A stretch of 64,000 nt of DNA, taken from the NCBI GenBank assembly GCA_026419785.1, contig JAODTK010004776.1, positions 477,835 to 541,834 of the forward strand. The letters are read 5' to 3'. Under the pieces are notes generated by a model. That model searched no databases. It was not told the DNA's origin and saw nothing but the letters and a program-made list of their open reading frames with translations. The first letter of the stretch is position 1. Every line of letters begins with the position of its first letter. The position numbers and the translations under genes are program-made. Below are positions 46,816-58,800 of the stretch, piece by piece. The DNA comes from Sclerodactyla briareus. Its lineage: Eukaryota > Echinodermata > Holothuroidea > Dendrochirotida > Sclerodactylidae.

Positions 46816-46974
46816 TCGCAACCCAGGAGTGTGCAGGTGTGGTTGCCACCATGCAGCAGCTGTTATATTAACTGAGAGGCAATCACAGCAAATGTATTTG
46901 AAGAGGGAAAATGTCCTCCGTGTGGGTTACACCTCATCACCAGCAATTGCCTTTGATACATAACATTGTTTCAG

Positions 46975-46995
46975 AGATATATATATATATATTGG
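46975..46995. repeat. Short (TA)n microsatellite
   Basis: About nine uninterrupted TA units (atatatatatatatat) in the putative 3' flank. Confidence 0.8.
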
Positions 46996-47340
46996 TTGCC
47001 AGGGTTAGGTTGTAACGGGCTACTGTTCAATTCAATATGCAACTTTGTATTTGCGAGTGCTCGTTATTAGTGTTAATTTTGCCAAGGCTCCCCAAGTGTG
47101 TGGCAAGTATGAGACCTAGTGCTGCACCATCCTCACTGCATATCTTCATTGGCATGCTGTATCCCCCAATACCCAGTGCATGGTCAGTCGAATGGTGGGT
47201 CATTGCAAATCGAACATGACTCACATGCATTCAACTTCCCCTGACTAATACAAATGGAGTTGACTCTGGAATGTTTATTATGTCAGATTATGTAGGAAAT
47301 GATGGGATGAGCGTCTATTCAAGAATTTCCATTTTTCCTC

Positions 47341-47560
47341 AGTGTTGGCAACAATTTTGAGAGTGTTGGTCTTCCACCGAGAATCGGGATTCGACTCCCG
47401 GTCGGGTCATACCAAAGACTTAAAAATTGTACCTGTTGCCTTCTCCTGGTGCTCAGCACCAGCGATGGGACAGGGAAGAAACTGCTGTTGCAGCAGCACT
47501 GGCCGGGTCGCTGACATTCCAGGGCAGGTGGGAAGTCATAGTCCCCGCAGCTAGGCGCTT
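47341..47560 (+). mobile_element. Candidate tRNA-derived SINE
   Basis: gattcgactcccggtcggg at 47388-47406 is a polymerase III B box with pairing flanks. The sequence after it (tcataccaaagacttaaaa, attgtacctgttgccttct, tggtgctcagcacc) resembles the body of widespread invertebrate tRNA SINEs as I remember them. The A box is decayed (gagagtgttggtctt region). The tail shares gtcatagtccccgcag with 40358. Confidence 0.65.
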
Positions 47561-48484
47561 TTCACCGCATAGTTTCCAAACTTCCAAACTTTCTTTTTCC
47601 TAATGTAACTGTGTAGGTCTCACTGTATTGAATTTGAGCCCCCCCTTCAACAATGCCCTCTCCCCCTGCCCGGGGTATGGAGGGGCCCCTGTCATGGTAT
47701 GGAGGGGCATGATCAATTGTCAAGTGTGTGGTTCTATAGTGGAAAAGACTGCAATCTTCTTGACTGTGGGTGTGGTCAAACAGAGGCAGCCCCCCCCCCC
47801 CCTCCCACGTGTAGTCCAGCTATCTCTACTCAGTTTCAATTCGCAGCATGAGTATGGACAAGGAAGGAATGCAGGAAGGCCTGTTTCATTTTGTTGAACG
47901 GTTAAGCACACCAAAATACAAATATACTTGGGGGGGGGGGGGAAGTAGGATTATTTTTCTATTGTTCAGTGGGGCTTGTTTTGGGGAGTACAATAGCATT
48001 TGAGAGGAGTGAGGTGGGAATATTTTTGCAACATTGGTTTCCAAGTCTTGTTGAAAGGTTTGATACAAATGCAGTATCTTCCAGTACTGTGATCGATTTT
48101 TTTTTTAAAACTAATTGATCTTGAATTGCTGTAGCACGCAGTGTACCCATTCAAGATTTGAGACTGTGCCAGCCTTCTTACCTACAGTGTACAGACTTTG
48201 ATTTGCACTTACTGGCCTCCAATTCGTGTGGAGGCTATTGATTTGAGACTGGTCCCCGTCTTATCCTATCTTCACTTCATACTGGTCATTCCTCTTGCCA
48301 CAAAAAATGGACTGTTTCTTTGTGATCGGTAACAAAATATTGTGTTACGGTTTCTCAAAGTATGTGCTCAATGCTGGTGATTTATTGTTGCTTGTTCATA
48401 TTTTAATTTCCTGATTTGCGTGTAGGTAAGGGATAAACTTTGCAGAGTACAAAAATTATTTTCTGCCCAGGTCTTGTTTTAAAT

Positions 48485-48580
48485 ACTAATAAAAGCAAGA
48501 ACATATTATATAATGTTCAATAAACCTATTATCGAATTCATGTAATTATCTTCATCATCAATATTAGTGGTAATAAACTA
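48485..48580 (+). terminator. Cluster of AATAAA polyadenylation signals
   Basis: AATAAA occurs at about 48489 (ctaataaaagc), 48519 (tcaataaacc) and 48571 (taataaact), in AT-rich sequence. These are the first closely spaced hexamers after the SEC24 stop codon. Use by SEC24 is inferred. Confidence 0.4.
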
Positions 48581-51500
48581 ATTCAACTATTCGGCAAATG
48601 CTGCAGTGGCATTATGGTCGTTAGAATATTTCTAATATAATTGAAAGAAATTGAGACTCTCTAAAGAGAGGTAAGGTACTCTGATTTATTGTGTTCTTTC
48701 CTTTCCTGGTACTACTGTGCAGGGTGTGCAAAGCTTTGCTATCATTCATCAGGAGTGGATTCTTCTCAATCTTGCACATTAATATGACCAAAAAAAAAAA
48801 AAAAACCATAAGGAAATTAAAGAACATAGGGTGTGTTGTGGGTTGAAAATTTTGAAGGAAATACAGGTTTCGCCTCGGTCCAAGACTTTTGATTTACATG
48901 GCGATGTAAATTGAAAGAAATTCAGCAGTTGTGGGGGTGGGGGATCTTTGTCTCGCCTGAACTTTGTTCAAGGAGAGACATGGTGGTGACTTTGTTGTGT
49001 TTGTGTCCATCTGTATGATTTGTCCGGATGTGAGGTTCGATATCTCCGGACGTGGAAACGCTGTCATGCTGAAGCCTTTTATGGGGTGTACGGGGAAAGA
49101 GTTTGCCGATGAGCATCCACTTTCGTCCCGAAAGGACCATATTCATTTGCACAAATTTGCATATTAGTGAAAATTGGCCGGAAGTTCGGGTGCCGGATAT
49201 TATTGACCCTTAGATGCATTGGTGATGCAGCATTTTTGCCTTCGATATCTGTTTGACCTAAATGGCACTACCATATTTATGTTATATGATTATGCTTGTC
49301 TCAGTTAAATAGTTGAGTCGACCAGAGAGACCAGAGAGGACTTGAATGAATGGAAACCTAATGCCTGGTGTCAAACATGAATGGTGATGGAAGGAAAACA
49401 CGGTGGAGTTGTATGGACGATAGCTCCTACGATTTGTTAGCTCATAATAAGTTGCTGCTGCAACTTGCTAAATAACAGCTGCAAACTTCAAAAAATTATT
49501 GTTACCTAGTATTGGGGGGGGGGGGTGTTGAACAATATGTTAACTTTAGAGAATTGCAGTAGACCATTCCCAACAGGTTTGATGGGATTCCAACAAACCT
49601 CAGACTACCTATCAATTTTAGCTGGAAATCAAATCAGTTAATTTACCTATTAAGTCCTGTTAACCGATATTGCCCAACGCCACCACCATGGCTCCTACAG
49701 TTCATAATGAATTGCTATTATCTTGTAATCTTGCTAATGAGCTCAAACAATAAATTAGGCTCTACTTGTTTACAGTTACAGTTGGCAGATCGTGGTTTGG
49801 AATAATCCAGTAATGTTGTCTGGGGGAAAGGTGGGTAGAACAGTTCTATATAACTCCCCATCAGGTGTGGTAACAAAGCTGAATTGTACTTACATTATTC
49901 TGGAAAATTCAGGGCAAACAGGGGCACTGTGATAGGATAAGAGCCCTTTCTAGTTTACTATGTAGATATTTAACTATAGGTACTAGCCCTTTCTAGTTTA
50001 CTATGTAATCTATTTATTATGGACATAGGTGGAAAACAGGTTCTCGGGGGTGTTGGTAAATATGATCCAGTCCACTCCTCTTTACATGTGAGCGGATCAA
50101 TTATAACACTGTCCGTTATTAATGTCTAGTGAAATGATCTCAAGAAGATGTGTTGTGAAGCGGTGGTAGGATTCTCAGTGGAGCTAAGCAAAGGAAAAGG
50201 TCATCATTTTGTTTCAAGCAGCTTCTACTCCTACAGAATATAGCAGATGATCATGAATGTTAATCAGGTTCATGTAAAATGTCAATAAGGAGCCAATTTT
50301 GCCCATTTTGTTTGGATGGGAGATGCATGGCCTCTACTCCTCGGAATCGATTATATAGTCAGAGAATGAGCAGTATTATCACGACCAAACCAAGTTTTTA
50401 CATTTTAGGGTGTTAATGAATAATCAAATCAAAGGTCATCTAGGGAACAATTTGGCCCATTGTTCGAACAGTCAAGTGGCTCCTACTTGTACAGAATAGA
50501 TTAGATGATCAATCTGATTGCTGGTCAGTATCATCGTTGACCAATGGTACATATGGGGTAAAGAGGAATTTGAGGTCGAAGGTCATCTAAGGGCCAATTT
50601 TGACCGTTTGTTTCAATACTCCTACAGGAATAGATGGATGATCGTGAAAGTTGGTCAGTTTTATCACTGACAAATGTTACAAAAAGGTGTACAGAGGTCA
50701 TGTATGGGGTCAATTTCGTTCAGACAGGCAATTTCTAGTCCTACAGAGTAGGTCCGGTGATCATGGAAGTTGTTCAGTATATTACATTGACGAATAGGAA
50801 ATTAGAGACCAAGGGGTCATGCCTTGACATGTACACTGATAAATTGCTGCTTTTGCATCACTTATGCAGACTTCTGAGAGTTGTTCAAATGTTCAAGAAA
50901 CCTGGGGAGTTGAACACTTACACAAATTGAAAGTACCTTTCACTGCTCTGCAAGGCCTTCACTACTATGAACAACTGGATGAGCTACTGTGCCATTGGCA
51001 CTCCTGTTCAGAGGTTCTTGGTGTCGTCAGTGGTCCGATCCTGGAGTTAACTAATCGTTCAACGGATGGGACGCAAAATGACAGTCAGAGGAGCAGGTTG
51101 TGATTGGTTGGTTACACCCCTCCCTCAATATTATATGCTGAAACAATGCTTATCTAAGTTTCTAGAAGCCTGTTGATGTTGCACAAACGCTATAGAGCCG
51201 GAATTGCTCTTTGGGGTTGGGCAGTACCGTATATTGACTCTCCAAAGTGCCCACCTGCAGCTAGCCGAACACACAACTGAACCAATCAGGGTGTCCTGTA
51301 AAGGCTTGTGCCTGTCAGGAACTACCCTGCACTCTCCAATGAGTTTACTTCATTACTCGCTTCCACAGTAATTTTCTGAGATTGAGTATGAATCACGTAT
51401 ATACTTCTGTAGTATACTTGTGCTACAGTATAAACTGATATCAGTAGCGTACGCAGAGATTGTAATGGGGAAGGAGCGTTTGATGTTGGAACCCAAGGGA

Positions 51501-51640
51501 AGTGTGCCCTCATAAATGACCTCACCCTCCCTATTGGCAAACAAGTATAATTTATGGGCCCTAGACACATGGGCTGGTATTGCTAAATAACAGCTGCAAA
51601 CCTTCTACTGACTGCAAAAACTCAATTTTTGTGTTAAGAT
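48581..51640. other. Non-coding stretch with diverged repeats
   Basis: No gene seen. Poly-A at 48789-48804 and a G11 run at 49506. From 50330 to 50830 there are about four diverged units, each with aaaggtcatctagg, caattttggccc, ctcctactcctacagaatag and gatgatcatgaaagttggtcag. The short frames at 48964-49167 and 50864-51103 resemble no family. Confidence 0.55.
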
Positions 51641-51643
51641 TTA

Positions 51644-51850
51644 TCAGGCGCGTATCCAAGGGGGGGATTGGGGGCGCGCGCCCCCCGGGTAAGAGGAGGA
51701 AGAAAAAAAGGAAAAGGGGAAGCAGACAAAGGGAGGAGGAGAAAAAGAAGAAGAAGAGGGAGAGAGAAAGAAGAGAGGAAAGGAAAGGAAGGAGAAGAAA
51801 AGGGAAGGGATGGTAAAAAAAAATACGAGAGAAACCAAAAAAAACTGAAA
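51644..51850 (+). repeat. Purine-rich repeat module
   Basis: Begins tcaggcgcgtatccaagggg, passes an inverted G/C block, and becomes about 150 bp of almost pure A/G on the + strand. Related modules with a gtagcgagNgggg start occur at 58408, 61534 and 63692. Confidence 0.7.
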
Positions 51851-52110
51851 AGTGACTAGGCTATTGTGAGTTATATAAACTGTGTCGAAGAATGTTTGTA
51901 ACGATATGCGAATTCCAACTCCCGGATTTGGGCAGAATAAAACACCCCGTGGAGCTTTTCCGAGAATTGCGAGAGCAGTAGACACCGTGCGGTGGGGCGT
52001 GACTTCCGCTGTCCGTGAACCAATGAGAACGGCACGTGGCTTTGCCCTTACGTCTGACTGTGGGAAGTTTAGAGGCCCCACGGTTCCACGTGGACGCGAC
52101 AGCAGACGCG
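51851..52110. other. GC-richer stretch before foldback element
   Basis: Single CCAAT-type box (gaaccaatgagaa) near 52017 and moderately high CpG. No transcript can be defined. It may belong to the foldback element's flanks. Confidence 0.35.
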
Positions 52111-52116
52111 TGCCCG

Positions 52117-52541
52117 TATGGCAAGCCGTTTTACTTTTTATTCACTATTTGATGATATCACCAATTATTTGATGATATCTTTATTGAATGAATGATATCA
52201 CCAATTCAATTAATGATATCACTTATTCAATTACTGATATCATCAAATATTAATGATATCATCAAATAATTGGTGATATCACCAATTCAATTAATGATAT
52301 CATCAAATAATTGGTGATATCATTAATTGAATTGGTGATATCATTAATTGAATTGGTGATATCATCAAATGAATTGGTGATATCATCAAATAATTGGTGA
52401 TATCACCAATTCAATTAATGATATCATCAAATAATTGGTGATATCATCAAATAATGGTGATATCACCAATTCAATTAATGATATCATCAAATAATTGGTG
52501 ATATCATCAAATAGCGAATAAAAAGTAAAACGGCTTGCCAT
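52117..52541. mobile_element. AT-rich foldback element
   Basis: Inverted arms: tatggcaagccgttttactt with ttttattcactatttgatga on the left (52117-52156), and their reverse complement on the right (52502-52541). Between them are tandem palindromic blocks of attggtgatatcaccaat and gatatcatcaaat with ttcaattaat. Almost every block contains GATATC. No coding content. Confidence 0.85.
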
Positions 52542-53280
52542 ATGCCCGCGTGTTATGTCGATGGGGTTAAGTGCTGTGCCGTTAATGAGATGAATCGGGC
52601 CAGCCAATCGGAGGTCAGACAGCGGGCCGATGGCTCGACGATATCTGTGCAGCCAATCGGGACGAGCCTTAGGAATTATTTGGGCCAGAAAAACCTTTAT
52701 GGAGCATTGTGGTTGGTCCATCTAGAAGGCAGACAGCAAGACCGGTTGTCCGCCAATAGAGACTGTAGCGGAAAGGAATAGAACAGGGTTGCATCGGCGG
52801 CCCGGCGCAGCCTGGTGGGCTGTTTCCTGGTTACCACACAGACTTCACGATCTTTGGAGGAGGAGTTTGGCGAGAGACGGGACTTAGTCCGTAAGTGGAA
52901 TTCAAGGTTAGTTGTTAGCGCTCGTTGACTTCTATGGCAGTAACGGTTAAGGCATGGTGTTATGCTCTGGCGAAAACGCTCATTGATACATATGGGAAAT
53001 ACTGTTTAAGACCCAAGGGGGGGGGGGGGGGGTCAGTGTTAGCGCGCATCACCTTCAATGGCAATAACTGCATTAAGCAGGCGTAGGGCTTCAGTGAGGC
53101 GCTTATTGATTCTCATGGGTAACTGCTAAGGACGTAAGGATAGAGATGCAGTGGTAATGTGTCTTGACATTTATGACAGTTACAGTTATTCTTCGTATAT
53201 TGTTTCTTTTTGTCTTCGTATATTGTCTCTTAGAATAAGTTGTGCATGAGCAATTTTGGCAATGTTAGCGTAAGTGGCCA
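52542..53280. other. Region between foldback element and 34-bp array
   Basis: Contains ccagccaatcgg near 52602 and gcagccaatcggg near 52650, two CCAAT-type boxes, and a G16 run near 53018. agtccgtaagtgg near 52890 resembles a splice donor. These could belong to a promoter and first exon of an unseen gene, but no coding sequence supports it. Confidence 0.3.
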
Positions 53281-54258
53281 CGTGAAGGTACCTGTCGAGA
53301 GACGGAGCGCATGCAGTGAAGGTAACTGTCGAGAGACGGAGCGCTTGCAGTGAAGGTACCTGTCGAGAGACGGAGCGCTTGCAGTGATGGTACCTGTCGA
53401 GTGACGGAGCTTTTGCAGTGAAGGTACCTGTCGAGAGACGGATCGCTTGCAGTGATGTACCCTGTCGATTGACGGAGAGCCTGCAGTGAAGGTACCTGTC
53501 GAGAGACGAGCGCTTGCAGTGAATGGTACCTGTCGAGTGACGGAGAGCCTGCAGTGAAGGTACCTGTCGAGAGACGGAGCGTATGCATGAAGGTACCTGT
53601 CGAGAGACGGAGGGCTGGCAGTGAAGGTATCTGTCGAGTGACGGAGGGCCTGCAGCGGAAATACCTGTCGAGAGACGAGCGCTTGCAGTGAAAATACATG
53701 TCGAGTGACGGAGAGCCTGCAGTGAAGGTACCTGTCGAGGGACGGAGCGCATGCAGTGAAGGTACCTGTCGAGGGACGGAGAGCCTGCAGTAAAGGTACC
53801 AGTCGAGAGACGGAGCGCATGCAGTGAAGGTACCAGTCGAGGGACGGAGTGCTTGCAGTGAAGGTATCTGTCGAGAGATGGAGCGCATGCAGTGAAGGTA
53901 CCTGTCGAGGGACGGAGCGCATGCAGTGAAGGTACCTGTCGAGTGACGGAGAGCCCGCAGTGAAGGTACCTGGCGAGAGGCGGAGAGCATGCAGTGAAAG
54001 TACCTTTCGAGTGACGGAGCGCATGCAGGAAGGTACCTGTAGAGTGACGGAGAGCCTGTCGAGGGTCGCAGCGCATGCAGGAAGGTACCGGTCGAGGAAG
54101 GGGACGGAGTGTTGCAGTGAAGGTTCTGTCGAGTGAAGTGACGGAGGCCTGCAGCGGGAAACCTGTCGAGGGACGGAGCGATTGCAGTGATAGTACCTGG
54201 CGAGTTGACGGAGGAGCCGCAGTGAACGGTACCTGTCGAGAGCCGGGCGCATGCAGGG
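53281..54258 (-). repeat. 34-bp minisatellite, about 29 units
   Basis: Unit gtgaaggtacctgtcgagag / acggagcgcatgca, with KpnI- and PstI-like hexamers recurring. Units are well conserved from 53281 to about 54060 and decay toward 54258. No unit contains a stop on the minus strand, so minus frames of 296, 340 and 423 codons overlap in all three phases. 34 is not a multiple of three, so each frame reads the same 34-residue super-unit. This makes real coding very unlikely. Confidence 0.95.
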
Positions 54259-55536
54259 AGGACCTTTGGGGGACGGGGGCGTCTGCTGTGGAAAGATCTA
54301 TCTCGCGTGGGAGCGCGTACCACGGAGTACCCCTGGACTGGATTTACCGCCGAATACTGCACTTCGATTATTGAGAACTCTCGCATCGATTTCAGGTTAT
54401 TGATTCTCCCGTATTGACTGAATGTGATCTTTTGAGTATTGGACATTGGGTAATATGTGCGTCGTCGTTTCCCATGTTCGTATTCTAGTTTCATATACTT
54501 TGTTATTATTGAAACACGCATTAAAGGGAAAGACACCCGATATACCTTCGTTGGTCATCTATCTCTCCTGCGTCTAAACAGTCGAGAGATCTGTGTAGTC
54601 AAAGATCTGTCCACGGGGACTATCCTAAAAGAATTGCACGCGGACGTGTTTGCGTAATCGTTTTCCCATGATTTTAGCACTATCCCCCCCCCCCTCTTCT
54701 GCTGGTTTAATAAGTGTACATCCTCAGCTTCCGGTTTCTCGATGATAAAATATCGAATCGGGGGGAACGGAAGCACACCCCCCCCCCAAAGGCTATCAGG
54801 GGGAAAAGTCAGGGGGTTAACGATGGATTTCGGTGGATCCGCACATGCCCGCCTATAAGGCATGAGTTGAACTCAATTGACATGAAGTTATGTTGACCCC
54901 AGTTGTTGAAAGATGGACCCTAATCTGCTCAAGCAAGCCGCCGAGGTCTGCAGAAATCAGCTAAATAGAACACGTGTCACCCGTTTACTCAAAACTCGAC
55001 AACATTTATCAGGCGCGGTTACTATACGCACCCTGCCCGAATAAAATCCTAATTTGATACGCCAATCAGGCCGAGACGATTGGGGCTCGCCAGATGGCCA
55101 CGACATAAAAATTCCCCCCCCCCCCCCTCCCCCCGCCTACCCCTCCTAATAGTAAGACAGTGAGTTCAGGTGGCATGAAAAAGACCAGTCCACAGGTCCG
55201 AGGCAGTGTATATAGTCATGTTGAAGTCAAGTAGCGCAACTTTGGCGAGATGGGAAAGAAAAGAAAAATGTTGGTTTCTTCGTCAACTTCAATGGAATTG
55301 AAGCACATTTGGGCTTTGCGTAATTAGATTCGGATAATCTGACAAGCTAGCCATTTAAATGTCTAAGCCACCTACAAAAACTGAGGCTGTGATAAAAGAT
55401 CAGGTAAGATTGGAAAGTGCCTTTTCCAACATCTGGGTGGCCCGTCATATCCTGGAATTTCTGTGTACACTACTTTCCAACCGATGCTGTCTCGCCGATC
55501 AGATATTGAATCAACGACCTATGAAATAATCTAGCC
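54259..55536. other. Non-coding stretch
   Basis: No gene. C/G runs at 54685, 54779 and 55106-55127. aacatttatcaggcgcggtt at about 55000 echoes agatttatcaggcgcgtat at 51640, a common repeat border. Confidence 0.5.
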
Positions 55537-56416
55537 CAGTAGCGTCGCAAGGGGGGGGGGGGGGCTCACGAGCCCCTCGAAAACCGTGTGCCCCTCCCCC
55601 CTGTTTGTCCACCCACCCAAAGAAATTTGGACATTTGGAAAAGAAATATTCTGTAGCCAGTATTCGACCACCAGTTTGATATAGACCTGGCTAATTCGTT
55701 GTTTTTTCATGACAAGAAAGGCAATAGCCTAATTGTGCCAAACTTGTCTCAATGCACTAAAAGTGTACTGCGTTCGTGCTTCAGCGTGGTACTAGTGGTG
55801 GACTCGTTCCGGTTGCATCCCGTTTCTCCCGAAATCTCTGCAAGCTCTATGAGAAATGTCTGCCACATTGGCCCCTAGCTTATACATAGCTGTGAGGGTT
55901 AAAATACTATACCAGCCAAAATTCTCATAAACTTGACAACTCCAAATCACCTTTTTTTGATTATTAAATCCTTTAGCCTCTTGTCAGTTTCTTGCTCTCT
56001 CAACCGCGTGCAATTGTGAACTGCAGTAGCCTGGGCTATCAGACTGTCTTGGATAGCACGCGGTTTTCCCAGGGAACTACTCTCGGCAGTGCCTGCTTTC
56101 TAGGAATAAAGTTTATATCATGATTGGGAATAGTGTATGCGCAACAATTGTTGAACATCCTGACTGAAAAGTTGGGTTGGACAACGACAGGACCGAGGCT
56201 GGTCTGACATAATGTCCAAATTTTTCTACCGATTACAAAATTTGTGATCATAATATGACCATAAAACGCCCCAGAAGGCCTTTCAGCCACCTGGGGGCCT
56301 TGCATTAATCAAAATTCTCATGTGCGCTCCGCGCCAACACATGGTGGCGCTCCGCTATAGTATTATGTTGCCCCCTGTGCCCCCTCCTGAGACGAAAAGT
56401 TCTGGCGACGCCACTG
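55537..56416. mobile_element. Possible 880-bp TIR element
   Basis: Left end cagtagcgtcgcaagggg, right end ggcgacgccactg, so imperfect inverted repeats CAGTRGCGTCGC at both ends. The CAG...CTG ends would fit hAT, but I find no matching 8-bp flanking duplication. Internal sequence is non-coding, with cgctccgcgccaacac and tggtggcgctccgc also seen at 60.4 and 62.5 kb. Confidence 0.55.
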
Positions 56417-58407
56417 CACTCAGCTCCCCCCCTCCTCCAGCGCTCCCACTGAAAAAAAAAATCCTAGTGCGCCCGTGAGGTCGAGTACGGGAAGTAGGCC
56501 TATTTCCTGCAATCGGACGTATTTATTGCTTTGAAACTTCTCAACGATTAGTGCCAACAATGATTGGGCACCGTTCAGATACCCGGCAAATTATCTCCAA
56601 CATTTCACACAGATGTGTACATTAATTAATCCCCGCAACACTGTAAGTGGTCGGGGATATTAGGGTGTTGGCCGTGTGACCGCAGTCTCCGCCGCCCGCC
56701 GCCGCCGGAAATTTCAGGCGTTAGCGCTCCCATTCTTTAACACTTTATCCGAGACCAAAAACTGGTACACAGGTCCGTATGAGAAAATCTCGGAGAATTC
56801 GAAAATGGGATATATCGTAATTGTGTGCCCTTATTTGCGGTTTTTCGCAAAATTTTCAAATTGTGCGATTTAAACGAAACGTGGTGGGTGTAGATAGTGT
56901 TGGGCCGAAAAAACAGGCGACAATTTCAGGGTCATCCGAGGTCAAGTTGCATTTCTGTGGCCAGTAAGCCATATAGCATGTATGTGATATTTAAAACTTG
57001 GTGAATAGGGCCAACTAGCAGTGCCGAGGAAAATTTCCTAATGTGGCCGAGGGCATGGAGGTCATCTCCAGGACTAATTTGATTAATAGGTGGGCCAATT
57101 AGCAATTAGGCAAATTTATAAACTTGTTGGATTCTCACGAAAACTTGGTGATAGGACCTTCTAACAGTCCGATAAATTTATTCAATTCGTTTGAAATCAC
57201 TGAAGGTCATTATGTGGGTTCAATTTACATATTCGTTAGCATAATTAGAATATTATTGCAATTATTTCTACAACTTTTAGGGATTTGGACGAACCTGCGT
57301 GAATAGGACCTCCTACAGTCCTATAAATTTATTCTAGAGCATCAAGATCACTGGGGTAAATTTGTGGGACTAATTGCATATTAGTTGTCCTGTCAGTCAA
57401 AGTGATGAGTTTAATACTTTTTTTGCAATAACATTGAACATGTGCATTGGAATGCAAATGCTTCTAGGAGTGGACCCATCACATGGAGAGTAACCAGTTC
57501 ATAAAAAACCGCCGTAATTGAAGTCATTGTGAAGGTCATTGAAGGTCACTTAGGGGTTCAAAAACTGATTTTGTACTTTTCGGCAAATAGCACTAGGGGT
57601 GTTCATCAGAATGCAAAATGCTCCTGGGGAGTGGATGTATCACAGTGAGAGTTACAATTATATAGAAACTGTATATTCATTAAAGGGCATTCGAGGGCAC
57701 TTAGGGGTCAAAAACTGTTTTTTGGCTATATCGGAAAATTGAATATCTGCGAAAGGTGGAGTTCACCTTGTGAAAATTGTTGACCTGCAGGTCTGTGACC
57801 TCGGACTGAATTTGATCTCTGTCAGTTGGTCATGAGGTGAGGTTCGAACTACTCGAAGTAAGGTGTATTTAAGGATTACGGGCAAAAAAAATGAAACTGG
57901 TTATTTTTGGATAGTGACTTGGAGCTTTGAGTCGCCCAGATATTATGGAGAGAAAACAACTCCCGCTGCGATCGGACAATTCACCCTTTGGGGTGAGGTG
58001 GACAGAGGGGGAGTCAAATGTTCAATTAACATTTTCGCACACAATAAATGGACATGTTCACTTTGGAATTGACCCAAAAAGAGACTCTAGGAGTGGAATG
58101 CATCACATGGGGTGTACAATTTTCATAAAAACCACCATTGTCATTGAAGGGTCATTTGTAAAGGTCACTTATGGGGTCAAAAACTTGATTTTAGCAGTTT
58201 ACTTTTCGGCAAATAGCACTGGGTGTGTTCATCAGTAAGCAAAATGCTCCTAGGACGTGGCCAGGGTGTGGATCAAAGCGAGAGATAAAAATTCTCATAC
58301 AAACGTCATACATTAAAAGGTCAGTCGAGGATCACTTGGGAGGTCAAAAACTGTTTGTTGGGCATATTTTCGGGAGCATTGCAATCAAATCGCAGATACA
58401 GAACTCA
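56417..58407. other. Non-coding stretch with AGGTCA-rich repeats
   Basis: From 56.9 to 58.35 kb, several diverged units of about 150-200 bp carry ggtcattgaaggtcac, ttaggggtcaaaaactg, gcaaatagcactaggggtg, ttcatcagaatgcaaaatgc and ctcctaggagtgga. No coding capacity and no defined ends. Confidence 0.6.
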
Positions 58408-58800
58408 ATGGCGTAGCGAGTGGGGGGTGTGGGGGGTGCACTCCCCCCCCCCACAATTAATTTTGAGAACCGTACAAGGCCTGGGAGAAGTGGTGTGTTC
58501 GGTGCTGTCGGGGAAGGAAAAGGAGAGAATGGAGAACGGGAAAAGAAGAGGCAGGAAAGAGGAACGGAGGGAGGAGAAAAAGAAGAGGGAGGAAAACGAG
58601 GGGAGGAGAGAAAAAGGAAAGAGAAAGGAGGGGGAGGGGGAAATGGAAAAAGGAAAGTCGTAGTAATGGGAGGGGGGGCGTGTAAGGGGAGTGACGAAGG
58701 AATGAAAGAGGATAGGAAGAAAACAACGAAGCCGACTCAGTTATTATCGGCTCTATTTCGATTTTGGCTTTCTTCATCTAATTGGGCCCATTCATCGCGC
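58408..58800 (+). repeat. Purine-rich module copy (gtagcgag start)
   Basis: Starts tggcgtagcgagtgggg, has a C10 block, about 200 bp of A/G-rich sequence and ends cagttattatcggctctatt, cttcatctaattgggcc. The module at 61534-61880 has the same order, ending gattattatcggcttattt, cttcatctaattgacac. Confidence 0.85.

Larger units (their letters stand above)
44372..48580 (+). other. Probable SEC24 3' UTR and 3' flank
   Basis: No coding content. A cluster of polyadenylation hexamers follows (next entry). The interval includes a G12 run at 45229, repeat-rich stretches at 46455-46810, a SINE candidate at 47.34 kb, and C/G runs at 47790 and 47930. Whether transcription runs the full 4.1 kb cannot be told from sequence. 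Confidence 0.45.

Noticed and set aside
51580..51859. Lys/Arg/Glu-rich ORFs as a nuclear or coiled-coil protein
   Set aside because: The sequence is a purine tract; any A/G-only stretch translates to K, R, E and G.
52542..52900. Promoter and first exon of a downstream gene (CCAAT boxes, donor-like site)
   Set aside because: No coding exon follows within the window and CCAAT matches are short; recorded only as a possibility in the region entry.
53186..54536. Overlapping minus-strand ORFs of 296, 340 and 423 codons as a repeat protein
   Set aside because: All three phases are open over the same 34-bp minisatellite and read the same residues in rotation; there is no non-repeat domain and no splice or start context.
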